58,944 nt of DNA. Origin: Bdellovibrionota bacterium (GTDB taxonomy: Bacteria; Bdellovibrionota; Bdellovibrionia; Bdellovibrionales; JAMPXM01). The stretch lies in the NCBI GenBank assembly GCA_963170185.1, contig CAUJGS010000052.1, positions 1-58,944 on the forward strand. The letters run 5' to 3'. The notes below the pieces were generated by a model that was given only the letters and a program-made list of their open reading frames with translations, did no database searches and had not been told where the DNA came from. Below, piece by piece: positions 17,872 through 27,223 of the stretch (positions are counted from its first letter, which is position 1; the number at the start of each line of letters is the position of its first letter). The position numbers and the translations under genes were made by a program.

Positions 17872-20478
17872 ATGTTTTGTTTGAAACGTTTTGTTGGCGC
17901 CGCGAGTCTTCTGATCACTGTCCCTAGTCTAGTTTGGATAGGAGAAGTGCGCATGGCGTCAGCGGCTCCGGCGGAGTCCGGCGCTCGTGTGCCGTCGTCC
18001 GTTGCAGGTGAATCTGCGGCGGCTATTTTGGTTCGTGTGCAGGAGCTCTTAAAAAAAGGTCAGGCCGACGTCGCGCTCAAGAAACTTGATGGCGAGTGGG
18101 GAGCGACTCTCAAGGGCTCGACGGGCGAAGCGGCGAAACGTTTGGCGCGCGGGCGTGTGCTTGAGGCTTTGAAGCGAAAAGAACAAGCTGCCACCGAATA
18201 CGAAAAAGGCCTCGATAAAAAAGGCACGCTTGATACACATCTTCAGTACATGCTGGGTGGACTGCGCTTGGAGCTAGGGCAGTATCAACAAGCCCGCGAG
18301 GCATTCGCCGCTGTACTTCGCTCACCCAAGGCGGACTTGCCGCGTGCCATGCAGATTCGTTCGATCTTGGCTCAGAGCCAAGCGACAGCGGCGCAGGCCG
18401 CTAGTCAGGCGAAGGAGGCGAAAGCCAGTTCTCGTCTCTGGCGGGAAGTCGTGCAGCAGCTTCAGCCTCACGTGCGCAAAGCGCGTGGCCTGGACATTTA
18501 CCCGAGCTATATCTATTTGCTCTTAAAAGCGAAACGTTATCAAGGCACGTCGGATTGTCGACTCGCGCGCGAACTCTTTGCCAAGTACCCGGCGGCCGCT
18601 GAGGTTCGTGATTGGGGACCGCTGATGCCGAACAATCGTCTCGAGGACAAAAAACTCGCCTGCTCGGCGACGGCAAAAGATATCCAAGAGCGCTTGCGTC
18701 GGTTGCAGCTGGCGGGGCGGCCGGATCGCGCGCTTCAGGAAATCACGGAAATGCGCACACGTGGGGTTTTCGAAGCATGGACGCTGGATGCGTTTGAGAT
18801 CAATGCGATGTTGGCGCAAGGTCGCAACGAAGACGCGATGAAGCTGCTTTTGAAGCACGCCAATGCCTCTCGTGGTCGTCCGCAGTTTTGGAATATGTTC
18901 GGCCGCATCACGAGCCGGCTGGGAGACTTCACGGCATCGTCTTCGGCCTACTACAAAGCTTACGAGCTTGCGCCGCGCGGCCGGGCCGCAAGCGACGCTC
19001 TCTTTAATTCGGCATTCGCGAGCTATCAGATGCAAGACTATGATGGCGCGGAAAAAACCTTCACCATGCTCTCCACTCGCTATGGAAAAGCGAAGGTCGC
19101 GCGCGATTCTCGCTGGCATTTGGCTTGGATGAGTTACTTGCGCGGTGATTTTGAAACCGCTCTCGAGCGCTGGCAGGGACTTTTGAAAGAGCGCGGCGGG
19201 CGTCGGGCCTCGCGCGGTGATGCGACCTCTCCTGATCGAATCAAATACTGGAGCGCGATGGCGCTGCTTCGTTTGGGTAAAGAAAAAGAAGCGGTGGATA
19301 CACTTCGTGAACTCATGCGCGATCCCTCGTTGGATTACTACGCGGTGTTGGCTTGGTACCGTCTGAAGTCGATTCCCGGCGTGAAGCTACAGGAAATGGA
19401 ACAGCGACTCGGGTTCCGTCAGGCCGTTTCCGAGCAAGCTTTAGAAGAGTCGACCGCTCAGATCGTTGAAGATGTGAAGGCGGAAGAAGCGGCCGCAGTA
19501 GCTGCGGCGGATGAGGCTCCGGGCGATGACGCTGGCGATGCGGAGAGCGGAGCCGTTGCGGAAGTTGGAGCAGAGACGGCCGACGATGACTCGGGCGAAG
19601 CTTCGTCCGAATCCACAACCGACACAGCGGTGGCAGACGGCAGTCGATTGAAGGTGATTGAACCGGTGAGCGAAGGTGTGCGCGACCCAGCCCTGCAGAA
19701 GCGCTTGGATCGTGTTCGACTGCTTTACGCGATCGGAATGAACGAAGAGACTCGCTGGGAACTGCAAAACCTCGAGTCTCTGGTGAGAAACTCCCAAGAT
19801 CGTCGCATCATGATGAGCGAGTTGCATCGCATGGGACGCTGGGATCGTTCGAGTATTTTGGGCGAACTGACTTTTAGCGGAGCCCGTTTACGAGGAGGAC
19901 TCGACGGCGCACGTGATCTTTGGGAGTTTGCTTACCCGAAGGCTTGGCCGGACTACGTGGTGAGTTCCGCGAAGGCGTCTTCGGTTCCCGAAGAACTTGT
20001 GTGGAGCATCATGCGTGCGGAAAGCCAGTACCGCGCGGAAGCGCGAAGTCCGGTCGGAGCCATGGGTCTGATGCAAATCATGCCGTTCACCGGGGAACGT
20101 GTGGCGAAGGATCTCTTGGGACGCGGAGCTTTTCAGGCCGGGGATCTTCAAGACCCCGAGGTCAACGTGAAGTTCGGCGCACGTTACCTGCAAAGACTTG
20201 TCGAAAAATTCAGCGGTTCTTTGCCGCTGGTGGCGGCTGGGTACAATGCGGGTCCGCATCGTGTGCAGAACTGGCTCAAGGGGTTTGGCGCTCTGCGCAT
20301 GGATGAGTTTATCGAGCATATTCCCTTTGTTGAAACACGCAACTATGTCAAAAAGGTGTCGAGAAATTTCCAGATTTATCGACTGCTATATCGCGATGAC
20401 CGAGGAAGCCTTGACTGGTTGGTGAAGCCGGTTGGTGTCGCGCCGGATGCGGGACCAAACGCGCTCGAGGTCTGGTGA
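17872..20478 (+). CDS. soluble lytic transglycosylase with TPR-like superhelix
   Basis: An 868-residue exported murein hydrolase. Signal peptide at residues 1-34 (ending SAAPA). Helical repeats fill about 45-540 (TPR-like pairs such as RGRVLEALKRKEQAATEYEKG). A Glu/Ala/Asp-rich insert of about 60 residues (540-605) is unusual, and the C-terminus holds the SLT domain: Glu717 in IMRAESQYRAEA is the catalytic acid, followed by GAMGLMQIMP and AGYNAGPHRVQNW. It cleaves peptidoglycan glycan strands with 1,6-anhydro product formation. The gene is long for the Slt70 family. A role in remodelling own or prey wall is possible but not shown. The next gene is the peptide-binding protein, 65 bases on. Confidence 0.93.
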   Translation: MFCLKRFVGAASLLITVPSLVWIGEVRMASAAPAESGARVPSSVAGESAAAILVRVQELLKKGQADVALKKLDGEWGATLKGSTGEAAKRLARGRVLEALKRKEQAATEYEKGLDKKGTLDTHLQYMLGGLRLELGQYQQAREAFAAVLRSPKADLPRAMQIRSILAQSQATAAQAASQAKEAKASSRLWREVVQQLQPHVRKARGLDIYPSYIYLLLKAKRYQGTSDCRLARELFAKYPAAAEVRDWGPLMPNNRLEDKKLACSATAKDIQERLRRLQLAGRPDRALQEITEMRTRGVFEAWTLDAFEINAMLAQGRNEDAMKLLLKHANASRGRPQFWNMFGRITSRLGDFTASSSAYYKAYELAPRGRAASDALFNSAFASYQMQDYDGAEKTFTMLSTRYGKAKVARDSRWHLAWMSYLRGDFETALERWQGLLKERGGRRASRGDATSPDRIKYWSAMALLRLGKEKEAVDTLRELMRDPSLDYYAVLAWYRLKSIPGVKLQEMEQRLGFRQAVSEQALEESTAQIVEDVKAEEAAAVAAADEAPGDDAGDAESGAVAEVGAETADDDSGEASSESTTDTAVADGSRLKVIEPVSEGVRDPALQKRLDRVRLLYAIGMNEETRWELQNLESLVRNSQDRRIMMSELHRMGRWDRSSILGELTFSGARLRGGLDGARDLWEFAYPKAWPDYVVSSAKASSVPEELVWSIMRAESQYRAEARSPVGAMGLMQIMPFTGERVAKDLLGRGAFQAGDLQDPEVNVKFGARYLQRLVEKFSGSLPLVAAGYNAGPHRVQNWLKGFGALRMDEFIEHIPFVETRNYVKKVSRNFQIYRLLYRDDRGSLDWLVKPVGVAPDAGPNALEVW

Positions 20479-20543
20479 GTTTTTTGGAGTTTGCTCGAGT
20501 TTAAAACTTGGTTTTTAAGAACTTTTTTGAAGGACGTGTTCAA

Positions 20544-22169
20544 ATGAGAATTTCTGGTTGGATCGTCGGACTCTTGGTTGTCGCGGGCCTCTTGGCGAGT
20601 GTGTCTTGTACATCGCGCTCAAGCGGGATCGAGATCAAAACGGCCGATGGACGCGAACTAAAAATCAAAGCGGAAGAAGTTCTGCGTATCAATATCACTT
20701 CGGAGCCGCCCACGTTGGACTGGAACAAAGCGACGGACACCACGTCGTCGCACGTGATCGACAACATCATGGAAGGCCTTGTTCAATACAATCTTGCCGA
20801 CAAGGAACTTGCGCCAATCCCGGCGCTTGCGACCGAGTGGAAGGCTAGCGAGAAAGCGCGCGTTTGGACATTCAAGCTTCGCAATGATGTGAAGTGGACA
20901 GACGGAGTCGCGTTTCAAGGCCAGCAGGTGATTGACGGTTGGCGCCGTCTGCTCTCCAAAGAGACTGCGAGTGAGTATGCCTACTTCCTTTTTGCGGTAA
21001 AAAACGCCAAGGCGTTTAACGAAGGCAAAGTTCCATGGGAACAAGTCGGAGTGAAACTCGAGGGTGATGGTGGCCTTCGTGTGGAGCTCGAAAAGCCAAT
21101 GGGATACTTCCCAAATCTGCTCACGCATACGTCGACGTTTCCGATTCGCAAAGACCTCATCGAAAAGTATGGCGATAGCAAATGGACAGAAGCCGGCAAC
21201 ATGGTGACGCTTGGTGCGTACAAATTGGCGGTTTGGCAGCATGACAAGGAAATCTTGCTCGAGGCGAATGAGTCGTATTTCGGCGGCGTTCCGCCAACAA
21301 AATACGTTCATGCGCAGATGATTGTCGAACAGGCGACGGCGATCAATCTTTTCGACGCCGGGAAACTGGACGCCGTCGACGGGATTCCCTCGACAGAACT
21401 CAAAACCCAGCGAGCGCGCAAACAATACCGCTCGATCGGTGTTTTGCAGCTCTACTACTACGGTATGAATGTGAAGAAGGCACCGACGGACAATGTTCAC
21501 GTTCGTCGTGCCTTGGCGCAAGCGATTGATCGTCAGAAGCTCGTGAAGCTTCTTGATGGTGGCGAGATTCCGATGACGGGTTGGGTGCCGTCGGGAATGT
21601 TTGGTTACTTCGCGGACGTCGGTCTTGAGTTCAACCTCGAGAAAGCGAAGGCGGACCTCGCAAAAGCGGGATATGGCGAAGGCGGAAAGCCGCTTCCCAA
21701 AATCGAACTTCACTTTAACACCAACGAAAACCACCAACGCATCGCCGAGGCGGTGCAGGCGCAGTTGAAAGAGAACTTGGGTATCAACGTCGAACTCAAG
21801 AACGAAGAATGGAAGACGTACTTGGCGAAAGTGAAAACCGACCCGCCGTCGCTCTTTCGCTTCGGCTGGCTTGCGGATTACCCGGACCCCGACAACTTCA
21901 TGAACCTCATGACGTCTTATAGCGAGAACAATCGCACACGCTGGGGCGATCCTCGTTACGACAGACTCATCGAACAGGCCGCGGGCGAAACGGATCGCGA
22001 CAAGCGCCGTGAGATCTACCGTCAAGCAAACCAGATCATGCTCACCGAAGGTGTACCGGTGATTCCAGTCCTCACTTCGGTGGCGCATCTTTTGGTCGCC
22101 GATCGTGTCGAGGGCTTCCCGGTGAACGCGATGAGAAAGTTTCAGTATAAAGCGGTGCGCGTGAAGTGA
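20544..22169 (+). CDS. oligopeptide ABC transporter substrate-binding lipoprotein
   Basis: A 541-residue SBP family 5 (OppA/DppA-like) protein that binds peptides in the periplasm. The start is the ATG at 20544, with AAGGA 9 bases upstream; a TTG at 20508 is in frame but lacks a site. Lipoprotein signal VAGLLASVSC. Typical blocks are INITSEPPTLDWNKATD, WTFKLRNDVKWTDG, VRRALAQAIDRQKL and FRFGWLADYPDPDNF. It overlaps the permease gene by 4 bases (GTGA), so the transporter genes form an operon. Confidence 0.95.
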   Translation: MRISGWIVGLLVVAGLLASVSCTSRSSGIEIKTADGRELKIKAEEVLRINITSEPPTLDWNKATDTTSSHVIDNIMEGLVQYNLADKELAPIPALATEWKASEKARVWTFKLRNDVKWTDGVAFQGQQVIDGWRRLLSKETASEYAYFLFAVKNAKAFNEGKVPWEQVGVKLEGDGGLRVELEKPMGYFPNLLTHTSTFPIRKDLIEKYGDSKWTEAGNMVTLGAYKLAVWQHDKEILLEANESYFGGVPPTKYVHAQMIVEQATAINLFDAGKLDAVDGIPSTELKTQRARKQYRSIGVLQLYYYGMNVKKAPTDNVHVRRALAQAIDRQKLVKLLDGGEIPMTGWVPSGMFGYFADVGLEFNLEKAKADLAKAGYGEGGKPLPKIELHFNTNENHQRIAEAVQAQLKENLGINVELKNEEWKTYLAKVKTDPPSLFRFGWLADYPDPDNFMNLMTSYSENNRTRWGDPRYDRLIEQAAGETDRDKRREIYRQANQIMLTEGVPVIPVLTSVAHLLVADRVEGFPVNAMRKFQYKAVRVK

Positions 22170-23116
22170 AGTCCGGCTGGCTCGTCTTTCTCTTCAAGCG
22201 TGTCTTAGAGGCGATCACGACTTTGTTTGTGATTGCGACTTTGACGTTTCTCCTGCTTCGGATTTTGCCGGGCGGGCCGTTTGATAGCGAGAAAGCCTTA
22301 CCAGAGGAAATCAAAGCCAGTATCGAGGCGCGCTACGGTCTCGATAAGCCGGTGTCTCAGCAGTACGTGGATTACCTCACGGGCCTTGTGCAAGGTGACT
22401 GGGGCGAGTCGTACAAATATTTGGGTCGCTCGGTGACCGATATTATTCTTGAGACACTTCCGGTTTCGGCGGAACTCGGGATCTACTCTCTACTTTTGGC
22501 TTTGGTGATTGGAATCCCTTTGGGTGTGATCGCAGCAGCGAAACATAACTCCTTTTTTGATACGGCCGCCATGTTGGTCGCGATTTCGGGCGTGGCGCTT
22601 CCGAGCTTTGTCGTGGGGCCGATCTTGGTGATGTTCTTTAGCTTCGGGATTCCGTTTGCGTTCTTGCACGGTTCTTTGCCGCCGGCTCTTTGGGATGGAT
22701 GGGAGTATATGATTCTTCCTGTTCTCACCTTGGGGATTCGACCAGCGGCGATTTATGCACGAATGACCCGTGGGACCGTGCTTGAGGCGATCAAGCAAGA
22801 CTATGTGCGAACAGCGCGTGCAAAAGGGGTTTCTGAGCGCGTGGTTTTGTTTCGCCATGTCCTTCGAAACTCGCTGATTCCGGTTCTCACGATCACCGGC
22901 CCGCTGGTGGCGGGGTTGCTATCTGGTTCGTTCATCATCGAGGTGATTTTCGCGATCCCCGGAATCGGAAAGCATCTGGTTTCAAGCGTCAGCAACCGGG
23001 ATTACCCCCTGGTGCTTGGGTTGACGCTCTTGTATTCGTCTCTGCTCGTGATTTCTAACCTCATTGTCGACATCTTTTACTCGATAGTGGATCCACGTAT
23101 TCGAATGGAGAAATGA
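22166..23116 (+). CDS. oligopeptide ABC transporter permease (OppB-like)
   Basis: A 316-residue inner-membrane permease with six predicted helices; the first reads FKRVLEAITTLFVIATLTFLLLRILPGGPF, the OppB signature. The EAA loop contacting the ATPase is TARAKGVSERVVLFRHVLRNSL. The GTG start overlaps the stop of the binding-protein gene. No OppD/OppF ATPase is encoded in the window. Confidence 0.94.
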   Translation: MKSGWLVFLFKRVLEAITTLFVIATLTFLLLRILPGGPFDSEKALPEEIKASIEARYGLDKPVSQQYVDYLTGLVQGDWGESYKYLGRSVTDIILETLPVSAELGIYSLLLALVIGIPLGVIAAAKHNSFFDTAAMLVAISGVALPSFVVGPILVMFFSFGIPFAFLHGSLPPALWDGWEYMILPVLTLGIRPAAIYARMTRGTVLEAIKQDYVRTARAKGVSERVVLFRHVLRNSLIPVLTITGPLVAGLLSGSFIIEVIFAIPGIGKHLVSSVSNRDYPLVLGLTLLYSSLLVISNLIVDIFYSIVDPRIRMEK

Positions 23117-23127
23117 AAGGAATTTTT

Positions 23128-23961
23128 ATGTCCAATCGTCGATTCGGTCGCGCCTTCTTGCTGATTTTTGGTCTTGTGCTGACTCAGGTGGGGTGTGCGT
23201 CGTACTTCACTCGCAAAAACTGTGAAAGCACGAACTGGTTTGAGTACGGAAAAAACGTAGCGATGCAGGGGCGTAGGCTTTCGGGCGACCAATTTGTCGG
23301 CGAGTGCCGCAAGGTTGAAGCCGAGATCAATGAAGCGGATCTTGACCGTGGTTTCAAACAAGGAATGGCGACGTACTGTCTTCCTCAAACGGTGTTTGAC
23401 CTCGGCAAGTCCGGCGAGTTCTTTTCAAGCGACATGTGCGACGGTGAAAACCCGCGCGCTTTGGTCGAGCGCCACAAGGCCGGTGTTCTTGAGTACTGCC
23501 GCAAAAGCAACGGATACGCGGCGGGTGCAAAGGGCAAGGCCTACAACCGCATCTGCCCCAAAGAACTCGAGACGGCATTTTTGCCAGAGTTCAATCGTGG
23601 ACGAAAGAAGTACCTCGCGGTCATGATGAGCGAGAACGAAAAGAAGATTTACGATATCGACCGTGAGATCTTAAACCTCGAACGCGAACGCAATATGCGT
23701 TCGCTTGAAGCGCAGCGCTTGCAACTACCGACGGGAGTCGCGGTTGAGCGTCGTTACGACCCGGCGACGGGAACCGTGCGTGAACAAGTCGTGCAACAGC
23801 TTTCGGAAGATCAAAAGCGTCAGGCCGAAGATATGCGCCATCGCGTGCAAAGTCTCGACAATCAAATCAATTCGAAGCGCGGTCAGCAGACGGATCTTCG
23901 TGAACAAAATCGCCAGATCCAGCTTGAGATCGTGGCGCTCGACGAGAAGCACGAAGGTTAA
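23128..23961 (+). CDS. DUF2799-type lipoprotein inside the opp operon
   Basis: A 277-residue predicted lipoprotein (signal FGLVLTQVGC). It shows the DUF2799 pattern of repeated Gly/Cys/Tyr spacing: NWFEYGKNVAMQGRR, RGFKQGMATYC, AAGAKGKAYNRIC. The C-terminal 90 residues are a charged coiled coil. AAAGGA precedes the ATG at 23128 by 6 bases, better than an ATG at 23113 that overlaps the permease stop. It lies between the two permease genes and just 18 bases before the second. It might be a periplasmic or outer-membrane tether for the importer, but its function is unknown. Confidence 0.85.
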   Translation: MSNRRFGRAFLLIFGLVLTQVGCASYFTRKNCESTNWFEYGKNVAMQGRRLSGDQFVGECRKVEAEINEADLDRGFKQGMATYCLPQTVFDLGKSGEFFSSDMCDGENPRALVERHKAGVLEYCRKSNGYAAGAKGKAYNRICPKELETAFLPEFNRGRKKYLAVMMSENEKKIYDIDREILNLERERNMRSLEAQRLQLPTGVAVERRYDPATGTVREQVVQQLSEDQKRQAEDMRHRVQSLDNQINSKRGQQTDLREQNRQIQLEIVALDEKHEG

Positions 23962-23979
23962 CTAGGATTGGTGTCTTAA

Positions 23980-24858
23980 GTGTTGCGTATGATCCAGAAA
24001 ATGCGAGCTTCAAGAGCCTATCGCCGCTTTGTGAAAAACAAGGCGGCGGTCGTGTCGCTTTGGTTCTTGGTGTTCATTTCGCTAGTGGGACTGTTTGCCG
24101 AGTCCGTGGCGCCTTACTCGTTCGACGCACAAGACGTCGATCGAGTGTTGCAGCCGCCTTCTTTTGAGCACTGGTTTGGAACGGACTCATTGGGGCGCGA
24201 TCTCTTTTCGCGCATCGTCTACGGCGCTCGGATGTCGATGTCTGTCGGGATTCTCACAGCCATCGTTTCGGTGATTATCGGTGGCATCTATGGCGCGATC
24301 TCGGGCTGGCTTGGCGGGTGGGTCGACACCATGATGATGCGTGCGATCGATATTCTGGATGCGATTCCCTCGCTCGTGCTTCTGATTTTGGTCGGAATCG
24401 TGTTCACCTCGCTACAACCTTTTGAAAACCCCGAACTGCGCGCGCTTACTGGGATTCTTTTTGCGCTGTCTGTTGTCGGCTGGGTGAGTTTGGCGCGCTT
24501 GGTGCGCGGTCAGGTCTTGCAAGCGCGAGAACTTCTTTTTGTCGAAGGGGCGATCGCGATGGGAGCTTCGCCGTCGCGAATTCTACTAAGGCATATCGCT
24601 CCGAACATCATGGGCCCGGTCGTGGTCATGCTGACCTTTCAGATTCCGTCGAATATTTTGTTCGAATCGTTTTTGAGCTTCGTCGGGCTCGGGCTTCAGC
24701 CGCCGTTTTCGTCTTGGGGAGTTTTGGCCAACGATGGCTGGCGCGCCAAGAGTAGCCCACACCTCATCGTTTTCCCAGGCGCGGCGCTGTTCTTGACGAT
24801 GCTCGCGTTCAATCTCTTTGGCGATGGTCTAAGAGACGCCCTCGACCCCAAAACCTAA
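23980..24858 (+). CDS. oligopeptide ABC transporter permease (OppC-like)
   Basis: A 292-residue permease. The cytoplasmic N-terminus RRFVKNKAAVVSLWFLVFISLVG, GTDSLGRDLFSRIVYGARMS and the EAA loop EGAIAMGASPSRILLRHIAPN are OppC/DppC hallmarks. The GTG at 23980 is chosen; an ATG three codons later is possible. The unit ends here: the next gene is convergent. The ATP-binding partners must be encoded elsewhere. Confidence 0.94.
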   Translation: MLRMIQKMRASRAYRRFVKNKAAVVSLWFLVFISLVGLFAESVAPYSFDAQDVDRVLQPPSFEHWFGTDSLGRDLFSRIVYGARMSMSVGILTAIVSVIIGGIYGAISGWLGGWVDTMMMRAIDILDAIPSLVLLILVGIVFTSLQPFENPELRALTGILFALSVVGWVSLARLVRGQVLQARELLFVEGAIAMGASPSRILLRHIAPNIMGPVVVMLTFQIPSNILFESFLSFVGLGLQPPFSSWGVLANDGWRAKSSPHLIVFPGAALFLTMLAFNLFGDGLRDALDPKT

Positions 24859-24874
24859 AGTCTGTCCCGAAACG

Positions 24875-24895
24875 CCGGGTATCGTCGATGCCCGG
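24875..24895. terminator. hairpin between convergent genes
   Basis: A 9-bp stem (24875-24883 with 24887-24895, one G-T wobble) with a 3-nt loop between the opp operon and the convergent VTC-like gene. It lacks a T run, so terminator activity is uncertain. Confidence 0.4.
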
Positions 24896-26035
24896 TCAGT
24901 CGAAGAAATCTTCCAGATGAGAGTCGGCTTCGCGTTCGGTTTCTTTGTCGATCTCTTTTGATTCTTGCGGACGAATCTTTGAGAGTTTTCCTTTGTTCAT
25001 TGGCAGTCGCATGTCGTGCTGGGTTTCGAGCCAATCGATAAAGTCTTTGACCGTTTTTAGTCCGATCACATTGATGAAATCATTTTGAGTGAACCCTGCG
25101 TAGAGGCTAGGGACTTTCACCTCGACGACGGTTTGCCCGGGGAGGTAGGTTTCAAAACGCTTGCCGTCCTCTAGGCGGACCAGTTGAATGCGATCATCCA
25201 GCGTGAATTGAATTTCGACGGGCTTTTCTTGCTTCACGCCGTCATTGAGGATCGGTAGTTGGACGGCGAAGCTTCGGCGGCGATATTTCGTTCGCGCGAA
25301 AAGGCCTGTGCGTTTACGCGGGCTATTGTAGACCTCATCGAGGAACTGAACCAGACCATCGAACTTTTCCTGACTGATTAAAGGTTTGTCGCCAGGTTTT
25401 GAGACGCTTAGGTTCAGTGCCACCATGCGCGCCAAAATCTGGTCGCGATACGCGAGGTACATGTCATCGACGAGATATCGTCGATCCGACTTAAACACCA
25501 AGGCTCGGACCTTGATGACCTTCTTGGCTTGAGTCGGGTGCTGGATTTTGACTTCCATCCATTCTTTGTCTCCATTGCCTGCGGTGTTGACGGCGCGCTC
25601 GAGGCGAAGATCGGAAGGGTCGGTCGTGAGATACTCGCGAAACCGAATTTTCACGCGTCGCTCGTCGCCGACCAGATTGCGATACCGCATCTTCGCGACA
25701 TAATCGGTTTCCGTGACGTTCTCACGGCCCGGTTCGGCTTTGTCGCGCTCTTTCCAGGCACGGCCATAAAGTCCCGCCAGGTCTTCGATACGGCTATCGA
25801 CAAGACCGGTCAGGACGGTGAATTTAGATTCTTCGCGATCGCCAAATGCGCCGCCCTCTTTGGCCGCGATGTTGATCAGATTCAAAGTCGCAAGACTCAT
25901 GCGATCCATAGGACGCACAGTGAAGAAACTCTGTTCGCAGATTGAAGCAAGCGAAGCCCGCGCCTGATTCGGCAAAACTATGCCAGACCAGACAAGCGCG
26001 AGGAGTAGGCTTACGCAGACTTTCAAAAGCGACAT
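24896..26035 (-). CDS. exported VTC-like (triphosphate-tunnel) domain protein
   Basis: A 379-residue protein with a signal peptide (about 1-28, ending ARA). By eye it follows the VTC/polyphosphate-polymerase fold: MRYRN (116-120), VKIRFREY (128-135), EWMEVKIQ (158-165), IKVRALVF (174-181), TKYRRRSF (249-256), VEIQFTLDDRI (273-283), and VVEVKVPS (303-310). The alternating Arg/Lys strands and the two ExK motifs are the ring of charges that lines the tunnel. Known VTC domains sit on the cytoplasmic side of membranes and handle polyphosphate; an exported one would be odd. It is last in a tight operon, 3 bases after the DUF2252-like gene. Assignment moderate, function unknown. Confidence 0.6.
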   Translation of the reverse strand: MSLLKVCVSLLLALVWSGIVLPNQARASLASICEQSFFTVRPMDRMSLATLNLINIAAKEGGAFGDREESKFTVLTGLVDSRIEDLAGLYGRAWKERDKAEPGRENVTETDYVAKMRYRNLVGDERRVKIRFREYLTTDPSDLRLERAVNTAGNGDKEWMEVKIQHPTQAKKVIKVRALVFKSDRRYLVDDMYLAYRDQILARMVALNLSVSKPGDKPLISQEKFDGLVQFLDEVYNSPRKRTGLFARTKYRRRSFAVQLPILNDGVKQEKPVEIQFTLDDRIQLVRLEDGKRFETYLPGQTVVEVKVPSLYAGFTQNDFINVIGLKTVKDFIDWLETQHDMRLPMNKGKLSKIRPQESKEIDKETEREADSHLEDFFD

Positions 26036-26038
26036 AGT

Positions 26039-27223
26039 TTACTTCAAAAATGTTTTCGCGATGATTTCCGACTCTTTTATCAACATCGCCTTGTTTTGTG
26101 AAACAGCTTGGATGTAGCCATTGGTCGCCTTCTCGCGATGGAATATTCCAAGAAACCAAGCCAGGTATTCCGAGTGAGCTTGAACAACGGCCGGTGAGGC
26201 GCTTTCGATGCCAATATCCTTGTAAGGGCTTGGGCCTTTGGTGCGAGCGAGAAAGTGCTGATTGTTAATGTAAACGATGGCTTGTTTGCCAAGCAGAGTT
26301 TGCGAAACCGGTAAACCCAAGAAGCGCGCATCATATTGCGCGAACGCTTCAAGATCGCGTGCGAGGTCTTGCTTTTCGGTGTTGCCAGTCGCTGTACATG
26401 TCAGTTCTTTGTATTCGACAACCCCTTCGACTCCAATCGGCGCAAGTGTGCCATCCGCGAGCAGAATCTGGTTTTTTCCATGAAACAAGAAGCGCATCAT
26501 GCCGGCCGATGAACCTGTCGAGTTCTGATCGGTCCAAGCGATCAGGTCGGCTAGGCGGCTAATAGCTTGGGTGTTTCGAAGGGCATTTTGAGTCTCAAAA
26601 TCCGACTTTGAAAGCTTCGCGCGAGACATCTCCTCGCCTTTGATCCGCTGCTTGGTTACGTACTTGCGTTCCGCTTTTAAGAAATCGGAAGGTGACATCG
26701 CCAAAAGGGCGGCGAGTTCCGTCGGAGGTGTCGCTGGTTGGTTTTCAAGGCCCGCAACATATTTCTCGACGATCTTTTCGAGATCGAGACCGTGTTTCTT
26801 AACCATCGGGAGATAGGCGAGAAACTTAAGAAGATCGCCAACCAGATAGTTGTATCCGGCTTCGTCGATATCATTGAACGTGAGGCGAATAGCCGGTTTG
26901 GCTTGTCTTGCATAGAATACGTCGACGTTTTCCAGATGCGGATCGCCGACGACAAAGCCTTTAACTTTTAAATCCGTAGGAAAGTTCGCAACGCGAGTCT
27001 CCGTCATGCGCCAGAAGTCGGAGACAAATGTTTTGATCTTCGATTTCTTTTTTTTGATTTTAGCGATCTCGGTTTGTGACGAACATTCGATTTCTGGAAC
27101 TTGCGCATAGGTCGGTACCGAAAACACCGTTAAAACCGTCAAGCACGTCACGGAAACGCCGACCGCGAAGTTGGCGAGTGTTGGTTTTGCGAGGATTTTG
27201 GTAGAGGGGGTATTGGTTTTCAT
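26039..27223 (-). CDS. exported DUF2252 (kinase-like fold) protein
   Basis: A 394-residue protein. After an N-terminal signal (hydrophobic about 17-38, ending PTYAQ) come the DUF2252 hallmarks: VVGDPHLENVDVF (91-103, the HxxN catalytic-loop equivalent) and LTFNDIDEAGYNYLVGDLLK (114-133, metal-binding Asp). GSSAGMMRFLF and AHSEYLAWFLGIFH match later blocks. DUF2252 is grouped with aminoglycoside-phosphotransferase-like kinases, as I recall. Most members lack export signals; here the protein would act outside the cytoplasm, where ATP is absent, so it may use another donor, act inside a host cell, or be non-catalytic. It overlaps the upstream gene by ATGA and is 3 bases from the VTC-like gene. 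Confidence 0.7.
   Translation of the reverse strand: MKTNTPSTKILAKPTLANFAVGVSVTCLTVLTVFSVPTYAQVPEIECSSQTEIAKIKKKKSKIKTFVSDFWRMTETRVANFPTDLKVKGFVVGDPHLENVDVFYARQAKPAIRLTFNDIDEAGYNYLVGDLLKFLAYLPMVKKHGLDLEKIVEKYVAGLENQPATPPTELAALLAMSPSDFLKAERKYVTKQRIKGEEMSRAKLSKSDFETQNALRNTQAISRLADLIAWTDQNSTGSSAGMMRFLFHGKNQILLADGTLAPIGVEGVVEYKELTCTATGNTEKQDLARDLEAFAQYDARFLGLPVSQTLLGKQAIVYINNQHFLARTKGPSPYKDIGIESASPAVVQAHSEYLAWFLGIFHREKATNGYIQAVSQNKAMLIKESEIIAKTFLK

Noticed and set aside
20658-22088. A 476-codon open frame antisense to the peptide-binding protein gene
   Set aside because: It follows the codon bias of the real gene on the other strand, has no recognisable domain, and the plus-strand product is clear.
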